Shown here piece by piece: positions 48,471 through 56,900 of a stretch of DNA of 64,000 bases (its first letter is position 1; every line of letters starts with the position of its first letter). The translations under genes were made by a program, and so were the position numbers. The DNA comes from Oceanospirillaceae bacterium (lineage in GTDB: Bacteria; Pseudomonadota; Gammaproteobacteria; Pseudomonadales; Litoribrevibacteraceae), in the NCBI GenBank assembly GCA_015665455.1, contig JADFAD010000005.1, positions 124,001 to 188,000 on the forward strand. The letters run 5' to 3'. The notes beneath the pieces were generated by a model, which was not told the origin of the DNA, did not search any database, and worked only from the letters and a program-made list of their open reading frames with translations.

Positions 48471-50092
48471 TGAGTAAGTGGTTTAACAGACTGGCATTTC
48501 AAAGGAAGGTTCTGTACGTCATTGTCGCTGTGAGCGTCCTCGCAGTGATCATCAGCGTCACACCTCAACAAATAAACACGATCAATCAGCAAAAACAAAA
48601 TCTAATAGAGCAGTCTCGACTGCAAGCCAAGTTTATTGGGCAGATATCAGCGGCAGGTATCAGCTTCGATCAAACGGAATCCGTAAACGATCTTCTTTCA
48701 TCATTAAAGGTATCACCAAGTATATTGGCCGCAACCATCCTCAAAAGAGATGAATTCACTCAAGAACTCACCGTGTTTGCTACGTTTGGGAAACCCATAG
48801 ACATAAACCAATTTAATTCATTGCTCGATGAAAACGATATTAAGCTCGGTGATAAATACACCCACATCTTCGAGCCAATATTGTTAGATGGCGCCATCAT
48901 TGGGTATACAGTACTGTCAATCGACCTACTCCAACTTCAAAACCAAGTATTCAACAGTATATTTTTGACTTTCATTGCCGTATTTGCTGCATTGGGGATT
49001 GCGTTATACATTTCAAAAATTGCGCAAAAAGCATTAACTAAGCCGATTGAAACGCTAACAGAAACGACCTCAAAAGTTGCCTCTCAAAAGGACTACAGCG
49101 TTCGATCCGACATCATAAGTGATGACGAGCTAGGAACACTCAGTAAATCCTTCAATAGAATGCTTGAAGAACTTGAACACTACGACATTGAACGAAAAGA
49201 ACAAGAAGAAGAGATTCTGCGCCTCAACCAAAGTTTGGAAAAGAAAGTAGAACTAAGAACAGAAGAATTAAACGCGACTAACCAAAAGCTAACAAACAGC
49301 TTATCTCAACTACAAAACACCCAAACTCAAATGGTAGAACAAGAAAAGATGGCCTCACTCGGCAGCTTAGTGGCTGGGGTTGCCCATGAAATCAACACGC
49401 CAATCGGTATAGGAATAACAGCCATTTCTCATCTTGAGCATATCATTGACGAGTTGGAAGAACCCTTTAAACAAGGAAAACTGAGTAAAAACCGCTTTGA
49501 AAGTGCCCTAGGAAATTTAAAAGAATGTCACGACTTAGTTTTTACAAACCTAGAGAGAGCAGCTCAATTAGTGAAAAGCTTTAAAATGGTTGCGGTTGAC
49601 CAATCCAGCGAGGAAATGCGCCTATTCAATCTTAAAAGTTACATCAATGACATCATCACATCTTTACGACCAGAATTAAGGAAAAGACAACTAGAGCTGA
49701 ACCTGAACATTGAAGACTCTCTCATATTAAACAGTTTTCCGGGCGTATTTTCGCAAATTCTAACCAACCTGATAATGAACTCCGTTATTCATGGTTTTCA
49801 AAAAGAAGAATCAGGTTCAATTTTTATTGATGCCAAACTTGAAGATCAAGTGCTCAGTATTAACTACCAAGACAATGGCAAAGGAATTCCAGATAACATA
49901 GCAGCCAAAATCTTCGACCCATTCTTCACAACGAATAGAGACACAGGGGGCAGTGGATTAGGGACGCATATTATTTATAATTTGGTGACCCAAGCTTTAC
50001 ATGGAACCATCCAATTGGCAGATGACTCAGATAAAGGTGCTCATTTTGTTATTTCTATTCCCTGGGATCGAGTAAAAGCAGAGTATATGTAA
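48470..50092 (+). CDS. CHASE8-like sensor histidine kinase paired with a YfiR-like protein
   Basis: The protein has 540 residues. A membrane helix (about 15-35), a periplasmic CHASE8-like sensor (about 40-165), a second helix (about 165-188), HAMP (about 185-240), a coiled coil, a dimerisation/phosphoacceptor region with H306 in AGVAHEINTPIG, and a HATPase domain (NLIMNSVIHGF, DNGKGIP, GGSGLGTHI) follow in order. The sensor layout resembles YfiN (TpbB), but the output is a kinase, not GGDEF. The YfiR partner overlaps by one base. No response regulator is near, so the target is unknown. AGGA lies about eight bases before the ATG. Confidence 0.88.
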   Translation: MSKWFNRLAFQRKVLYVIVAVSVLAVIISVTPQQINTINQQKQNLIEQSRLQAKFIGQISAAGISFDQTESVNDLLSSLKVSPSILAATILKRDEFTQELTVFATFGKPIDINQFNSLLDENDIKLGDKYTHIFEPILLDGAIIGYTVLSIDLLQLQNQVFNSIFLTFIAVFAALGIALYISKIAQKALTKPIETLTETTSKVASQKDYSVRSDIISDDELGTLSKSFNRMLEELEHYDIERKEQEEEILRLNQSLEKKVELRTEELNATNQKLTNSLSQLQNTQTQMVEQEKMASLGSLVAGVAHEINTPIGIGITAISHLEHIIDELEEPFKQGKLSKNRFESALGNLKECHDLVFTNLERAAQLVKSFKMVAVDQSSEEMRLFNLKSYINDIITSLRPELRKRQLELNLNIEDSLILNSFPGVFSQILTNLIMNSVIHGFQKEESGSIFIDAKLEDQVLSINYQDNGKGIPDNIAAKIFDPFFTTNRDTGGSGLGTHIIYNLVTQALHGTIQLADDSDKGAHFVISIPWDRVKAEYM

Positions 50093-50203
50093 AACGCGAC
50101 GACAGATTATGACACTTACATTGACAACAAACCGCGCCCCTTCCCAATAGGACGCATCTGAATTATCATCCAATATTCACCTATCCATTAAGATATTTTA
50201 CTT

Positions 50204-50413
50204 ATGAATGCTAAAGAAAACCTCTTTGCCAGCGCCTTCTCCGCACTTGTTCTATTGATATTAGCGCTTGCAAGCAACGTCCTTCTCTCACCACCAAAAC
50301 AAGAAGATCTAATCTGGCTGATCGGAATCGTATTAGTAATATCAATGTCATCTAGATGGTTTGCCAGAAAAATTTTCCAACGGTTTTTTAATACAACTAA
50401 AGAGAACAAGTAG
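50204..50413 (+). CDS. Small two-helix membrane protein, unknown function
   Basis: The protein has 69 residues with two hydrophobic helices (about 8-28 and 35-50) and a basic tail. It lies between the kinase gene and a convergent DUF4112 gene. The ribosome site is weak and I recognise no family. The clear membrane-protein pattern and polar ends favour a real gene, but it could be spurious. Confidence 0.4.
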   Translation: MNAKENLFASAFSALVLLILALASNVLLSPPKQEDLIWLIGIVLVISMSSRWFARKIFQRFFNTTKENK

Positions 50414-50438
50414 TAACGTAAGCACTCTATTCTTATTA

Positions 50439-50807
50439 TCATTCACTTTTAAGATACTTAAGAATCAGTGCGACGTTTCGCTTGTTTGCTCGAAACGCCA
50501 AATCGAATACATCACCTAATAACGGGATTGAACCAATCAAAACATCCAAAAGAACATTCAGTACCATCCTCAAATAGACCCACCGAGATAAACCAAACGC
50601 CCTCGCCTTCCATATCAACCAACCGCTAAGAAGCCCTGTAAACACATCTCCGACAATTGGAATCAAACCTAATATAAAATCAAGACCAATGGGTATTTTA
50701 GTCCCAGGAAAATGCCAACGACTCTCCATCAAAGAAGCGAAGCTCTCTAGGCGAGCAATTAGCTTTCTCTTACTGTCATCATCTTTATTCGTGTTTATTT
50801 TGCTCAA
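50439..50807 (-). CDS. DUF4112 membrane protein
   Basis: The protein has 122 residues and fits the DUF4112 family. It shows the family's duplicated motif: LDFILGLIPIVGDVFTGLLSG (first copy, around residues 43-62) and IGSIPLLGDVFDLAFRANKRN (second copy, around 92-112). Each copy has an Ile/Leu-Pro-x-x-Gly-Asp core in a hydrophobic segment. Function is not known. It stands alone, convergent with the small membrane protein. Confidence 0.85.
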   Translation of the reverse strand: MSKINTNKDDDSKRKLIARLESFASLMESRWHFPGTKIPIGLDFILGLIPIVGDVFTGLLSGWLIWKARAFGLSRWVYLRMVLNVLLDVLIGSIPLLGDVFDLAFRANKRNVALILKYLKSE

Positions 50808-51117
50808 AACGTATCCTCCAAAACTTTCCGTATCTTGGCAACTTCACAACCAAAATCAATAATTTTTTCCCTCAAATCACCTCCAATTTCATCTAACACT
50901 TAAAACTAAAACAAAGGTACTAGTAGGAACATTCTAATTTTTGCCTTTATATTTAGCCCCATATTCAAAGCCCAGAAAGTAAAAACACAATAAAAAACTA
51001 TCGCACTGCATGAAACAGCCTGAGTCTCTCAGGAAGCGGTAAGTTTAAATAGCGAATACAAATAGACCACTCGCTTATATTTTGGGTGATATAAGCCTTA
51101 AACGAGTAACATCAGCC
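50808..51117. other. AT-rich intergenic region upstream of the repeat protein gene
   Basis: These 310 bases lie between divergent genes. There is a small CCTGA/TCAGG hairpin near 51020-51034 and no convincing -35/-10 pair. The long leader before the 51118 start may carry regulatory RNA, but I see no recognisable element. Confidence 0.4.
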
Positions 51118-51684
51118 ATGAGTGTACAAAAGACATTGAACAGCCAACTAGAACAAGCTAAATCAGCTCAAGCTAAAATCCAATCAGTTATGAACTCTCA
51201 ATTCGATAAAGCTGGTGTTGAAGTACGTAAAATACTTAAAGATATGGGTGCAAATGTAAACGCTGATGCGCCACTGAATATCAAAGACGCAATCATAGAA
51301 ATAAAGCAAAACACAAGCTCTGTGCGTCAGCTAGTGACTAACATCGATATTGCTACATACGATGTTCGCAATCGTTTTTCTTGGAATGCACATATGCTAA
51401 GCGCACTAGCAGAACTAAAAGCGGTTAAAGCAGTAGAGCAAGCAGTTGAAAGCACTAAGCCAAAAATTGCAGCTTATAAGGGTCAAGTTGAAAACACTGT
51501 AAACCCATACATTGAGCAAGCAAACGGCTACACTCAAAAAGTTATGGAACAAGTAACTGACTACAAGAGCCAAGTAGAGACGGCTGTCGCACCATACCGT
51601 GAAAAAGTAAATACTCAACTTGAGCAACTTACAGCTCAAGCAAGCTCTCTAAAAGAGCAAGTGAACAGCAAACTAGGTCGTTAA
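51118..51684 (+). CDS. Amphipathic helical repeat protein (phasin/apolipoprotein-like)
   Basis: The protein has 188 residues from the ATG at 51118; a TTG at 51082 would add 12. It has no signal peptide. It is almost wholly helical and rich in Gln, Ala, Lys, Glu and Val. Residues 120-178 hold two copies of a 29-residue unit opening YKxQVExxVxPYxE (Y120 and Y149), with a proline at the same place, like apolipoprotein or LEA amphipathic repeats. Phasins, which coat polyhydroxyalkanoate granules, have a similar look. No PHA gene is nearby, so the function is open. A strong terminator follows. Confidence 0.75.
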   Translation: MSVQKTLNSQLEQAKSAQAKIQSVMNSQFDKAGVEVRKILKDMGANVNADAPLNIKDAIIEIKQNTSSVRQLVTNIDIATYDVRNRFSWNAHMLSALAELKAVKAVEQAVESTKPKIAAYKGQVENTVNPYIEQANGYTQKVMEQVTDYKSQVETAVAPYREKVNTQLEQLTAQASSLKEQVNSKLGR

Positions 51685-51730
51685 TCGATTTAGTTTCCCC
51701 AAATTACCTTCCCTTCTAGTCGGTAATTTC

Positions 51731-51766
51731 CCTTTTTTGCTGCCCCAATAAGGGCAGCTTTTTTTT
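51731..51766 (+). terminator. Intrinsic terminator after the repeat protein gene
   Basis: GCTGCCC and GGGCAGC arms with a six-base loop are followed by eight T residues on the plus strand. Confidence 0.92.
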
Positions 51767-51830
51767 GCCTACAATTTATTAATGTATAAGTAAGAAAGTA
51801 ACTTAAATCATACTTAGTAAATCACAGGCA

Positions 51831-51861
51831 ATAAAAAAGCCTCACAAAGAGGCTTTTTTAG
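51831..51861. terminator. Bidirectional terminator
   Basis: AAAAAAGCCTC and GAGGCTTTTTT arms with a five-base loop give a T run on both strands. It ends the cold-shock-domain gene on the minus strand, 24 bases past its stop, and backs up the plus-strand terminator. Confidence 0.9.
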
Positions 51862-51883
51862 TCACTGATTCAATTGCTTTTAA

Positions 51884-52357
51884 TTACTGCTTCAAAATAG
51901 CAACATCATCAGCTTGTAAGCCTTTGTCACCCTTGATGACATCGAACTTAACTTTCTGACCTTCTTTCAAGAAACGATGTCCACGCCCACGAATTGAACG
52001 AAAGTGAACAAAAATATCTTCACCTTGATCTCTCGTAATAAAGCCGAAGCCTTTAGATACGTTAAACCACTTAACGGTACCTGTTTCTCTAACATCTTCT
52101 TGTTCTGTAACATATCGGCTGCTAGCACTATCAGCGCCTTCACCTTTTACAGAAAGTGAATTAACAATTAACTGAACAACTAACGTTGCTACAGCAAAGA
52201 CAACATAACCAATTAGCATTGTCTCAACAGTAACACTGTCAGGAAGCATGCCAAAAACAGAAAGGGCACCACCTCCAACTAACGGAGCAACAATTGAGGT
52301 AACAAGCGTTTTTATTATATTATTCGAAGAATCACTATTACTCATACTACTTACCAT
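51884..52357 (-). CDS. Membrane-anchored cold-shock-domain protein
   Basis: The protein has 157 residues. Two hydrophobic segments (about 15-37 and 45-67) form a hairpin anchor, followed by a linker, and a full cold-shock domain makes up residues about 90-157. The domain has both RNA-binding motifs, GFGFI (RNP1) and DIFVHF (RNP2). Ordinary Csp proteins are about 70 residues and soluble, so a membrane tether is unusual. Two ATG codons (52357 and 52345) are possible starts. It stands alone with its own terminator. Binding RNA or single-stranded DNA near the inner membrane is an inference. Confidence 0.9.
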   Translation of the reverse strand: MVSSMSNSDSSNNIIKTLVTSIVAPLVGGGALSVFGMLPDSVTVETMLIGYVVFAVATLVVQLIVNSLSVKGEGADSASSRYVTEQEDVRETGTVKWFNVSKGFGFITRDQGEDIFVHFRSIRGRGHRFLKEGQKVKFDVIKGDKGLQADDVAILKQ

Positions 52358-52638
52358 CTCTTATAAACAAATAAACTACAAACTAATACAGATTTCCGAG
52401 CATCATTATACATAGGATCAGTGATTTAGCGTCTAATAATTAAGAGCGATCACTCAGGCATAATGCACACTATGCCTTAATCCAAAGTAACAAAATCAAA
52501 CGAAAGCCAAAAGACCTATCGCCTTTCATAAGATTATTACAACTACAGTATACTAACACTACGACTATAGCATTATATGATTGTAAAAATTTCTATACAA
52601 AACAAAATATTGCACAATAAATTTATAGCAGGTTATTC

Positions 52639-52839
52639 ATGAGCAGCAAAATAGAAGATATCGAGATCAGACTCGCCTTTCAAGAAGAGACACTGGAAGT
52701 GCTCAATAACGTAGTGATAGAACAACAAAAAGAAATAGAAAAACTGAACAGCTATGTTCGAGTACTGAAAGATAAAATCTCTTCTGTAGAAAGTACAGGA
52801 ACTCAACCAGAAAACGAAGCACCACCGCCGCATTACTAA
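52639..52839 (+). CDS. slyX: SlyX family protein
   Basis: The protein has 66 residues and is a coiled coil: IEDIEIRLAFQEETLEVLNN, then IEKLNSYVRVLKDKI. The proline-rich C-terminus ending PPPHY is diagnostic of SlyX. Its function is unknown. An AGG precedes the ATG by about seven bases. The gene stands alone and is followed by a large inverted repeat. Confidence 0.9.
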   Translation: MSSKIEDIEIRLAFQEETLEVLNNVVIEQQKEIEKLNSYVRVLKDKISSVESTGTQPENEAPPPHY

Positions 52840-52869
52840 TCAGGCAACGGTAGCGCCCTATTATTCTCT

Positions 52870-52912
52870 CTACAGTCAGTAACCCCTAATCTATTAGTTT
52901 TACTGACTGTAG
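52870..52912. repeat. Inverted repeat, 13-base-pair arms, between convergent genes
   Basis: CTACAGTCAGTAA and TTACTGACTGTAG are perfect arms with a 17-base spacer. There is no T run on either side, so this is not a classic terminator. It lies between slyX and the Gld-like gene, both ending here, and may stabilise 3' ends of both transcripts. Confidence 0.65.
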
Positions 52913-52923
52913 AAAATAAATCG

Positions 52924-54852
52924 TTATCGAGCGCGTTTCTTACGACGAGCGACGGCAACGAACGACACTAAAAGAGCAAGCAAGGTTGGAATCAATAAAA
53001 TATTAATTAGCTTTAGCTTTGTACCAAGGGATTCAATATCTTGATCCAAGTTCAATCGAACTTCTCTTAAGCGTTTCCTGATATCCAACTTCTTCTGCAT
53101 AAATGAATCCAACGCTTGTTCTTGCTCTGGCGAAAGCTGAATATCATCATTGCCAGGCACAGGTTGAAGCTCGCTTAACTGTTGTTCTGTCTCCTGCAAC
53201 TGTTGCTCTAATGCCTCCTCTTCCGCTCTGAATTTCTCTTCTGCATCACGAGTCAACGCATCAACAACTTTAAACGTTCGAGTATATTGACCACGACTAC
53301 GAATATCGATCAGATCAGCGCTACCCGCTAGATTATCCAAAGAGTTAATCACAAACCCTGCGTTATCAGCCCAAGGGGTTGGAATTCTTTGCCCAAAGAA
53401 ATTTTGAACCTGAACCCAAAGACGATCAGATAATATATCCGTATCACCCACCAAGATGACATTTATGTTATCGCTGACCGTTAATTCAGGCATCACAGTT
53501 TCTGTCACAGGTTCAGCAGAACCATCGATCTCAGAATCTGAAACAACATCAATACCTTCTGGAAACGCAGTAATTGCCCCACCAGTAATACGAGCAGCCA
53601 TAACCAATGCCTCACCCGAAGGGGCAAACTCACTGTATAACGCAGTAGGATCAGCCATATTGACTAATAAATTAACATCCATCAGCATGGAATCAGTAGA
53701 ACTTTTAAGAAGTGGAGTGAAGACACTCTTAGCATCTTCCATTGGCGAAAAAGCTAACGCAGATGAAAATGTAATGCTCTCTAAATCAGCGGTCGTAATA
53801 TCATCAGGTGAAATCACATCGTTCGAGCCATCATTCAGTAAGTTTAAAAGAGCCAAATGACGAACAGGACGCTGAGACTGGGCTAAATTAACTGCCATTG
53901 CGTACTGACCGTCGGCAACAAATTGACCACTCGAAGGTTTAACCCCCCACGACTCCAATAAAATACGTAAATCAGACCCTTCATTTGAATCTAAAGGCGA
54001 CATTTGCTGTTCTTGTTCAGCCTTAGGATCAACAAACACCATGGCCTTACCGCCCGCTAAAACATATTGATCGATGGCCAATAGAGTTTCATCGTTTAGA
54101 TCTTTCGGATGGATGAGCATCAAAACGTCTACATCATCAGGAATTTCAGTAATGCTCTCTTCCAATTCTTTCACAGAAAACAACTGCTTAATCTGCTCAA
54201 CAAGCATCCATGGCTCTTTTTGTTGGCGAGTCATAAAATCCATACCGCCACTGACATCAAGCGATGATAATAAACCAACAACGGGTAACTTAGGGTTTGC
54301 AGCTGTATAAATCAGCTTACTGAGATCGTATTCAAGATACGACTCCTGATCTAACTGAATGAACGGAATAACCTGAGCATTAGCATCGTTTTCACTGAAC
54401 GAAGCTGAGCGCTCTTCACCTTGGTCTGAGTCTATTTCAGCCACCAAACCAAAATATAAGTTAGCACCACCAGCGTTCAACGGCACCCCTTGCAAACCAT
54501 ATTCTGTTGCTTCGTCTTCCTGTTCAGAAAAGGCGACTGGGTCAATGACTTCGATTGACAGTTTACCATCGGAATAAGCTACGTATTCTTCCAACAACTC
54601 CTGAACGCGTTTTGCGTAATCACGAATCGCAGGTAAGCCTTCCGTTTCTTTCCAGGAAAAATAAAACTTAAGAACCACAGGCTCTTCCAAGTCTGAAACA
54701 ATGTTTTTAGTGCCTTCAGAAATGGTATACAAATTATTATCAGTTAAATCGACACGGGCACTCGAAAAAAGCCACTGTATTAGCATTACAAGTACAAGAA
54801 AAGCACCAAGTAATGCAAATAACCCGGTGCGAGAATAAAATTTACTGCTCAT
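52924..54852 (-). CDS. GldG-type ABC auxiliary protein
   Basis: The protein has 642 residues from the ATG at 54852, which has GAGGTG about seven bases upstream. One membrane helix near the N-terminus (about 9-28) is followed by a large periplasmic domain opening with VDLTDNNLYTISEGTKNIV, the family signature of ABC-type uncharacterised transport (GldG-like) proteins. A coiled coil spans about 560-615, and a C-terminal helix (about 618-637) precedes a basic tail. It is the third gene of an ABC operon with the permease and ATPase upstream. In Flavobacterium gliding depends on Gld proteins; here the substrate is unknown. Confidence 0.88.
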   Translation of the reverse strand: MSSKFYSRTGLFALLGAFLVLVMLIQWLFSSARVDLTDNNLYTISEGTKNIVSDLEEPVVLKFYFSWKETEGLPAIRDYAKRVQELLEEYVAYSDGKLSIEVIDPVAFSEQEDEATEYGLQGVPLNAGGANLYFGLVAEIDSDQGEERSASFSENDANAQVIPFIQLDQESYLEYDLSKLIYTAANPKLPVVGLLSSLDVSGGMDFMTRQQKEPWMLVEQIKQLFSVKELEESITEIPDDVDVLMLIHPKDLNDETLLAIDQYVLAGGKAMVFVDPKAEQEQQMSPLDSNEGSDLRILLESWGVKPSSGQFVADGQYAMAVNLAQSQRPVRHLALLNLLNDGSNDVISPDDITTADLESITFSSALAFSPMEDAKSVFTPLLKSSTDSMLMDVNLLVNMADPTALYSEFAPSGEALVMAARITGGAITAFPEGIDVVSDSEIDGSAEPVTETVMPELTVSDNINVILVGDTDILSDRLWVQVQNFFGQRIPTPWADNAGFVINSLDNLAGSADLIDIRSRGQYTRTFKVVDALTRDAEEKFRAEEEALEQQLQETEQQLSELQPVPGNDDIQLSPEQEQALDSFMQKKLDIRKRLREVRLNLDQDIESLGTKLKLINILLIPTLLALLVSFVAVARRKKRAR

Positions 54853-54866
54853 TACTAACACCTCTA

Positions 54867-55601
54867 TTATTCAGCTTTTTTCATATCAATAACGATTGCG
54901 GTTGCAGCCAGCCATGTAGATATCACCAAGGCAAAATACAACACATCTCGTAAATCCAAAACACCGCGAGAGATCGCATTAAAGTGCGTCAAAAAGCTCA
55001 ACGATGAAACAGCATCAATTAACCACGCAGGCGCCCAAGACTGAAATACATCAAGAACCATTGGAAATCCACTTACAATAAATAAGAAACAAACGACAAC
55101 ACTTAAAATAAATGCAATCACTTGATTGTTCGTCGTTGCAGATAAACAACAACCAATGGCTAAAAAGCCACCCGCCATGAACCAACTACCAAGGTAACTT
55201 GCTACGATCACACCGTTATCTGGATCACCCAAATAATTAACAGTTATCCAAATAGGAAAAGTTAATAACAAAGCAGCGCCAATGAACAACCAAGACGCCA
55301 AAAACTTACCAATAATCAGGTCTTTAGTTGGAATGGGGAGCGTCATTATTAGCTCAATGGTGCCTGTCTTTCGTTCTTCAGACCACAAACGCATGGCAAG
55401 TGCAGGGACCAAAAATAAATACAGCCAAGGATGGAAACTAAAAAACGACACTAAATCAGCTTGTCCTCGCTCATAGAAATTCCCCAGATAAAACGCAAAA
55501 ACACCATTTAAGACTAAAAAGATCACTGTAAAAATGAATGCTAAAGGTGTTGCCAAATAACTGGATAGCTCCCTCTTAACTACAACGCCTAACATGCTCA
55601 T
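54867..55601 (-). CDS. ABC transporter permease (GldF-like, ABC-2 type)
   Basis: The protein has 244 residues with six hydrophobic segments. It opens VVKRELSSYLATPLAFIFT, and the conserved RLWSEERKTGTIELIMTLPI follows the second helix, which marks ABC-2 type permeases of the GldF/NosY kind. The start codon overlaps the ATPase stop by four bases, so they are co-translated. The GldG-like gene follows 14 bases downstream. Confidence 0.92.
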   Translation of the reverse strand: MSMLGVVVKRELSSYLATPLAFIFTVIFLVLNGVFAFYLGNFYERGQADLVSFFSFHPWLYLFLVPALAMRLWSEERKTGTIELIMTLPIPTKDLIIGKFLASWLFIGAALLLTFPIWITVNYLGDPDNGVIVASYLGSWFMAGGFLAIGCCLSATTNNQVIAFILSVVVCFLFIVSGFPMVLDVFQSWAPAWLIDAVSSLSFLTHFNAISRGVLDLRDVLYFALVISTWLAATAIVIDMKKAE

Positions 55602-56515
55602 TGGGCAGCCTCTCTTGTTACCTTGCGGAAGACATCATCTAAACGTCCTCGTTCTACGAAAATCTCTTCTGCGTGAAGGTTTAGTTCTTCAAGCTTGTTA
55701 TTTACGCGCTCTAATAAACCGTCACTGTTTTCAGGAATTAACGTCACCCAATCGCCCTCATGAACGACTTCAGAGACCCCGATAATAGAAGACAATGACG
55801 ATGTATCCACTGAACTATCAAAGCGAATTGAAATTGCATTATGGTATCGAGACATAGACTGCAGCTCAGCAGGAGTACCATCGGCAACAATGGCGCCATC
55901 AGCAATAATCATTGCCCTTGTACAAACAGCAGACACTTCTTCCAAAATGTGCGTTGAAATAATCACAATCTTATCTTTCGAAAGATTTTGAATCAGCTCT
56001 CGTACATGTTGTTTTTGATTCGGATCCAAACCATCGGTTGGTTCATCAAGAATCAGAATTTTTGGATCATGTAAAACGGCTTGCGCTAACCCTACACGCC
56101 TTTTAAACCCTTTAGACAACGTATCTATTGGTTGAAGACGGACAGACTCAAGTTCAACTGTATGGATTGCTTTTTCAATACAGTTTTTAGCGTCTTGGCC
56201 TTTAAAGCCCCGAACTTCTGCTATGAACTTCAAAAACGATTCCACAGTCATCTCACCATAACTGGGAGCACCTTCAGGCAGGTATCCAATCAGACGTTGG
56301 GCAGCAATGGTATCTTTTACAATGTCATGACCATCAACTGAAACAACGCCTGCAGTTGGCGCTAAAAACCCAGTTATCATTTTCATTGTTGTGGACTTTC
56401 CCGCACCATTTGGTCCAAGAAAACCTAGCACTTCACCTGGCTTTACATCAAAAGAAAGATTATTAACCGCAGTAAAGGTGCCAAATGCTTTCGTCAACTG
56501 CTTGACTGTAATCAT
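55598..56515 (-). CDS. ABC transporter ATP-binding protein (GldA-like)
   Basis: The protein has 305 residues. Walker A is GFLGPNGAGKSTTMKMI, the signature LSKGFKRRVGLAQA, Walker B KILILDEPTDGLDPNQ and the switch histidine is in VIISTHILEEV. The C-terminal extension (about residues 220-305) is usual in ABC-2 exporters. GGAGAGG lies about four bases before the ATG. It is first in the operon with the permease and GldG-like protein. The substrate is unknown. Confidence 0.94.
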   Translation of the reverse strand: MITVKQLTKAFGTFTAVNNLSFDVKPGEVLGFLGPNGAGKSTTMKMITGFLAPTAGVVSVDGHDIVKDTIAAQRLIGYLPEGAPSYGEMTVESFLKFIAEVRGFKGQDAKNCIEKAIHTVELESVRLQPIDTLSKGFKRRVGLAQAVLHDPKILILDEPTDGLDPNQKQHVRELIQNLSKDKIVIISTHILEEVSAVCTRAMIIADGAIVADGTPAELQSMSRYHNAISIRFDSSVDTSSLSSIIGVSEVVHEGDWVTLIPENSDGLLERVNNKLEELNLHAEEIFVERGRLDDVFRKVTREAAQ

Positions 56516-56900
56516 TGACCTCTCCGTAACAACATTATTTTCAACTTAAAACAAACCTATGAGCAATTTAGTTCTAGAGAGTTCCAATAAAAGGAACCAA
56601 TAAACTAAGAAAATTGTTTGGGGCAATATAATGGGGGAATTGGCATTTTTTTCAAGCAATTATGAGAATACCTAACAGCAAATTAATCTCTTCATCCAAG
56701 CTTTGACGGATAAATTGCACGATCACAACCATTTTACGCCACTAATAATCAGTACTATTAACCACGGTAAAGAGGCAGTTTCATCAAAGATTCTGTCAGA
56801 GAAAGCAATAACAACCCCTTAAAAGACGTTTTTCAACGTTGGGATTCATTTACAATCAAGGTACACTTGCCGCAACGTGAACAAGGGTAAAAACCGCATC
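56516..56900. promoter_or_regulatory. Divergent intergenic region with a candidate plsB promoter
   Basis: In this 385-base gap TTGGGA (56839-56844), a 17-base spacer and TACACT (56862-56867) form a plausible sigma-70 promoter reading toward plsB, with a start near 56874. This makes the GTG at 56877 an almost leaderless start and favours the ATG at 56901. A GTTCC/GGAAC dyad lies at 56581-56597 on the side of the ABC operon. The promoter for the ABC operon is not clear. Confidence 0.5.

Noticed and set aside
50188-50442. Minus-strand frame of 84 codons over the small membrane protein gene
   Set aside because: The plus-strand frame has a clearer membrane-protein pattern; the minus-strand one overlaps the DUF4112 start side and has no features.
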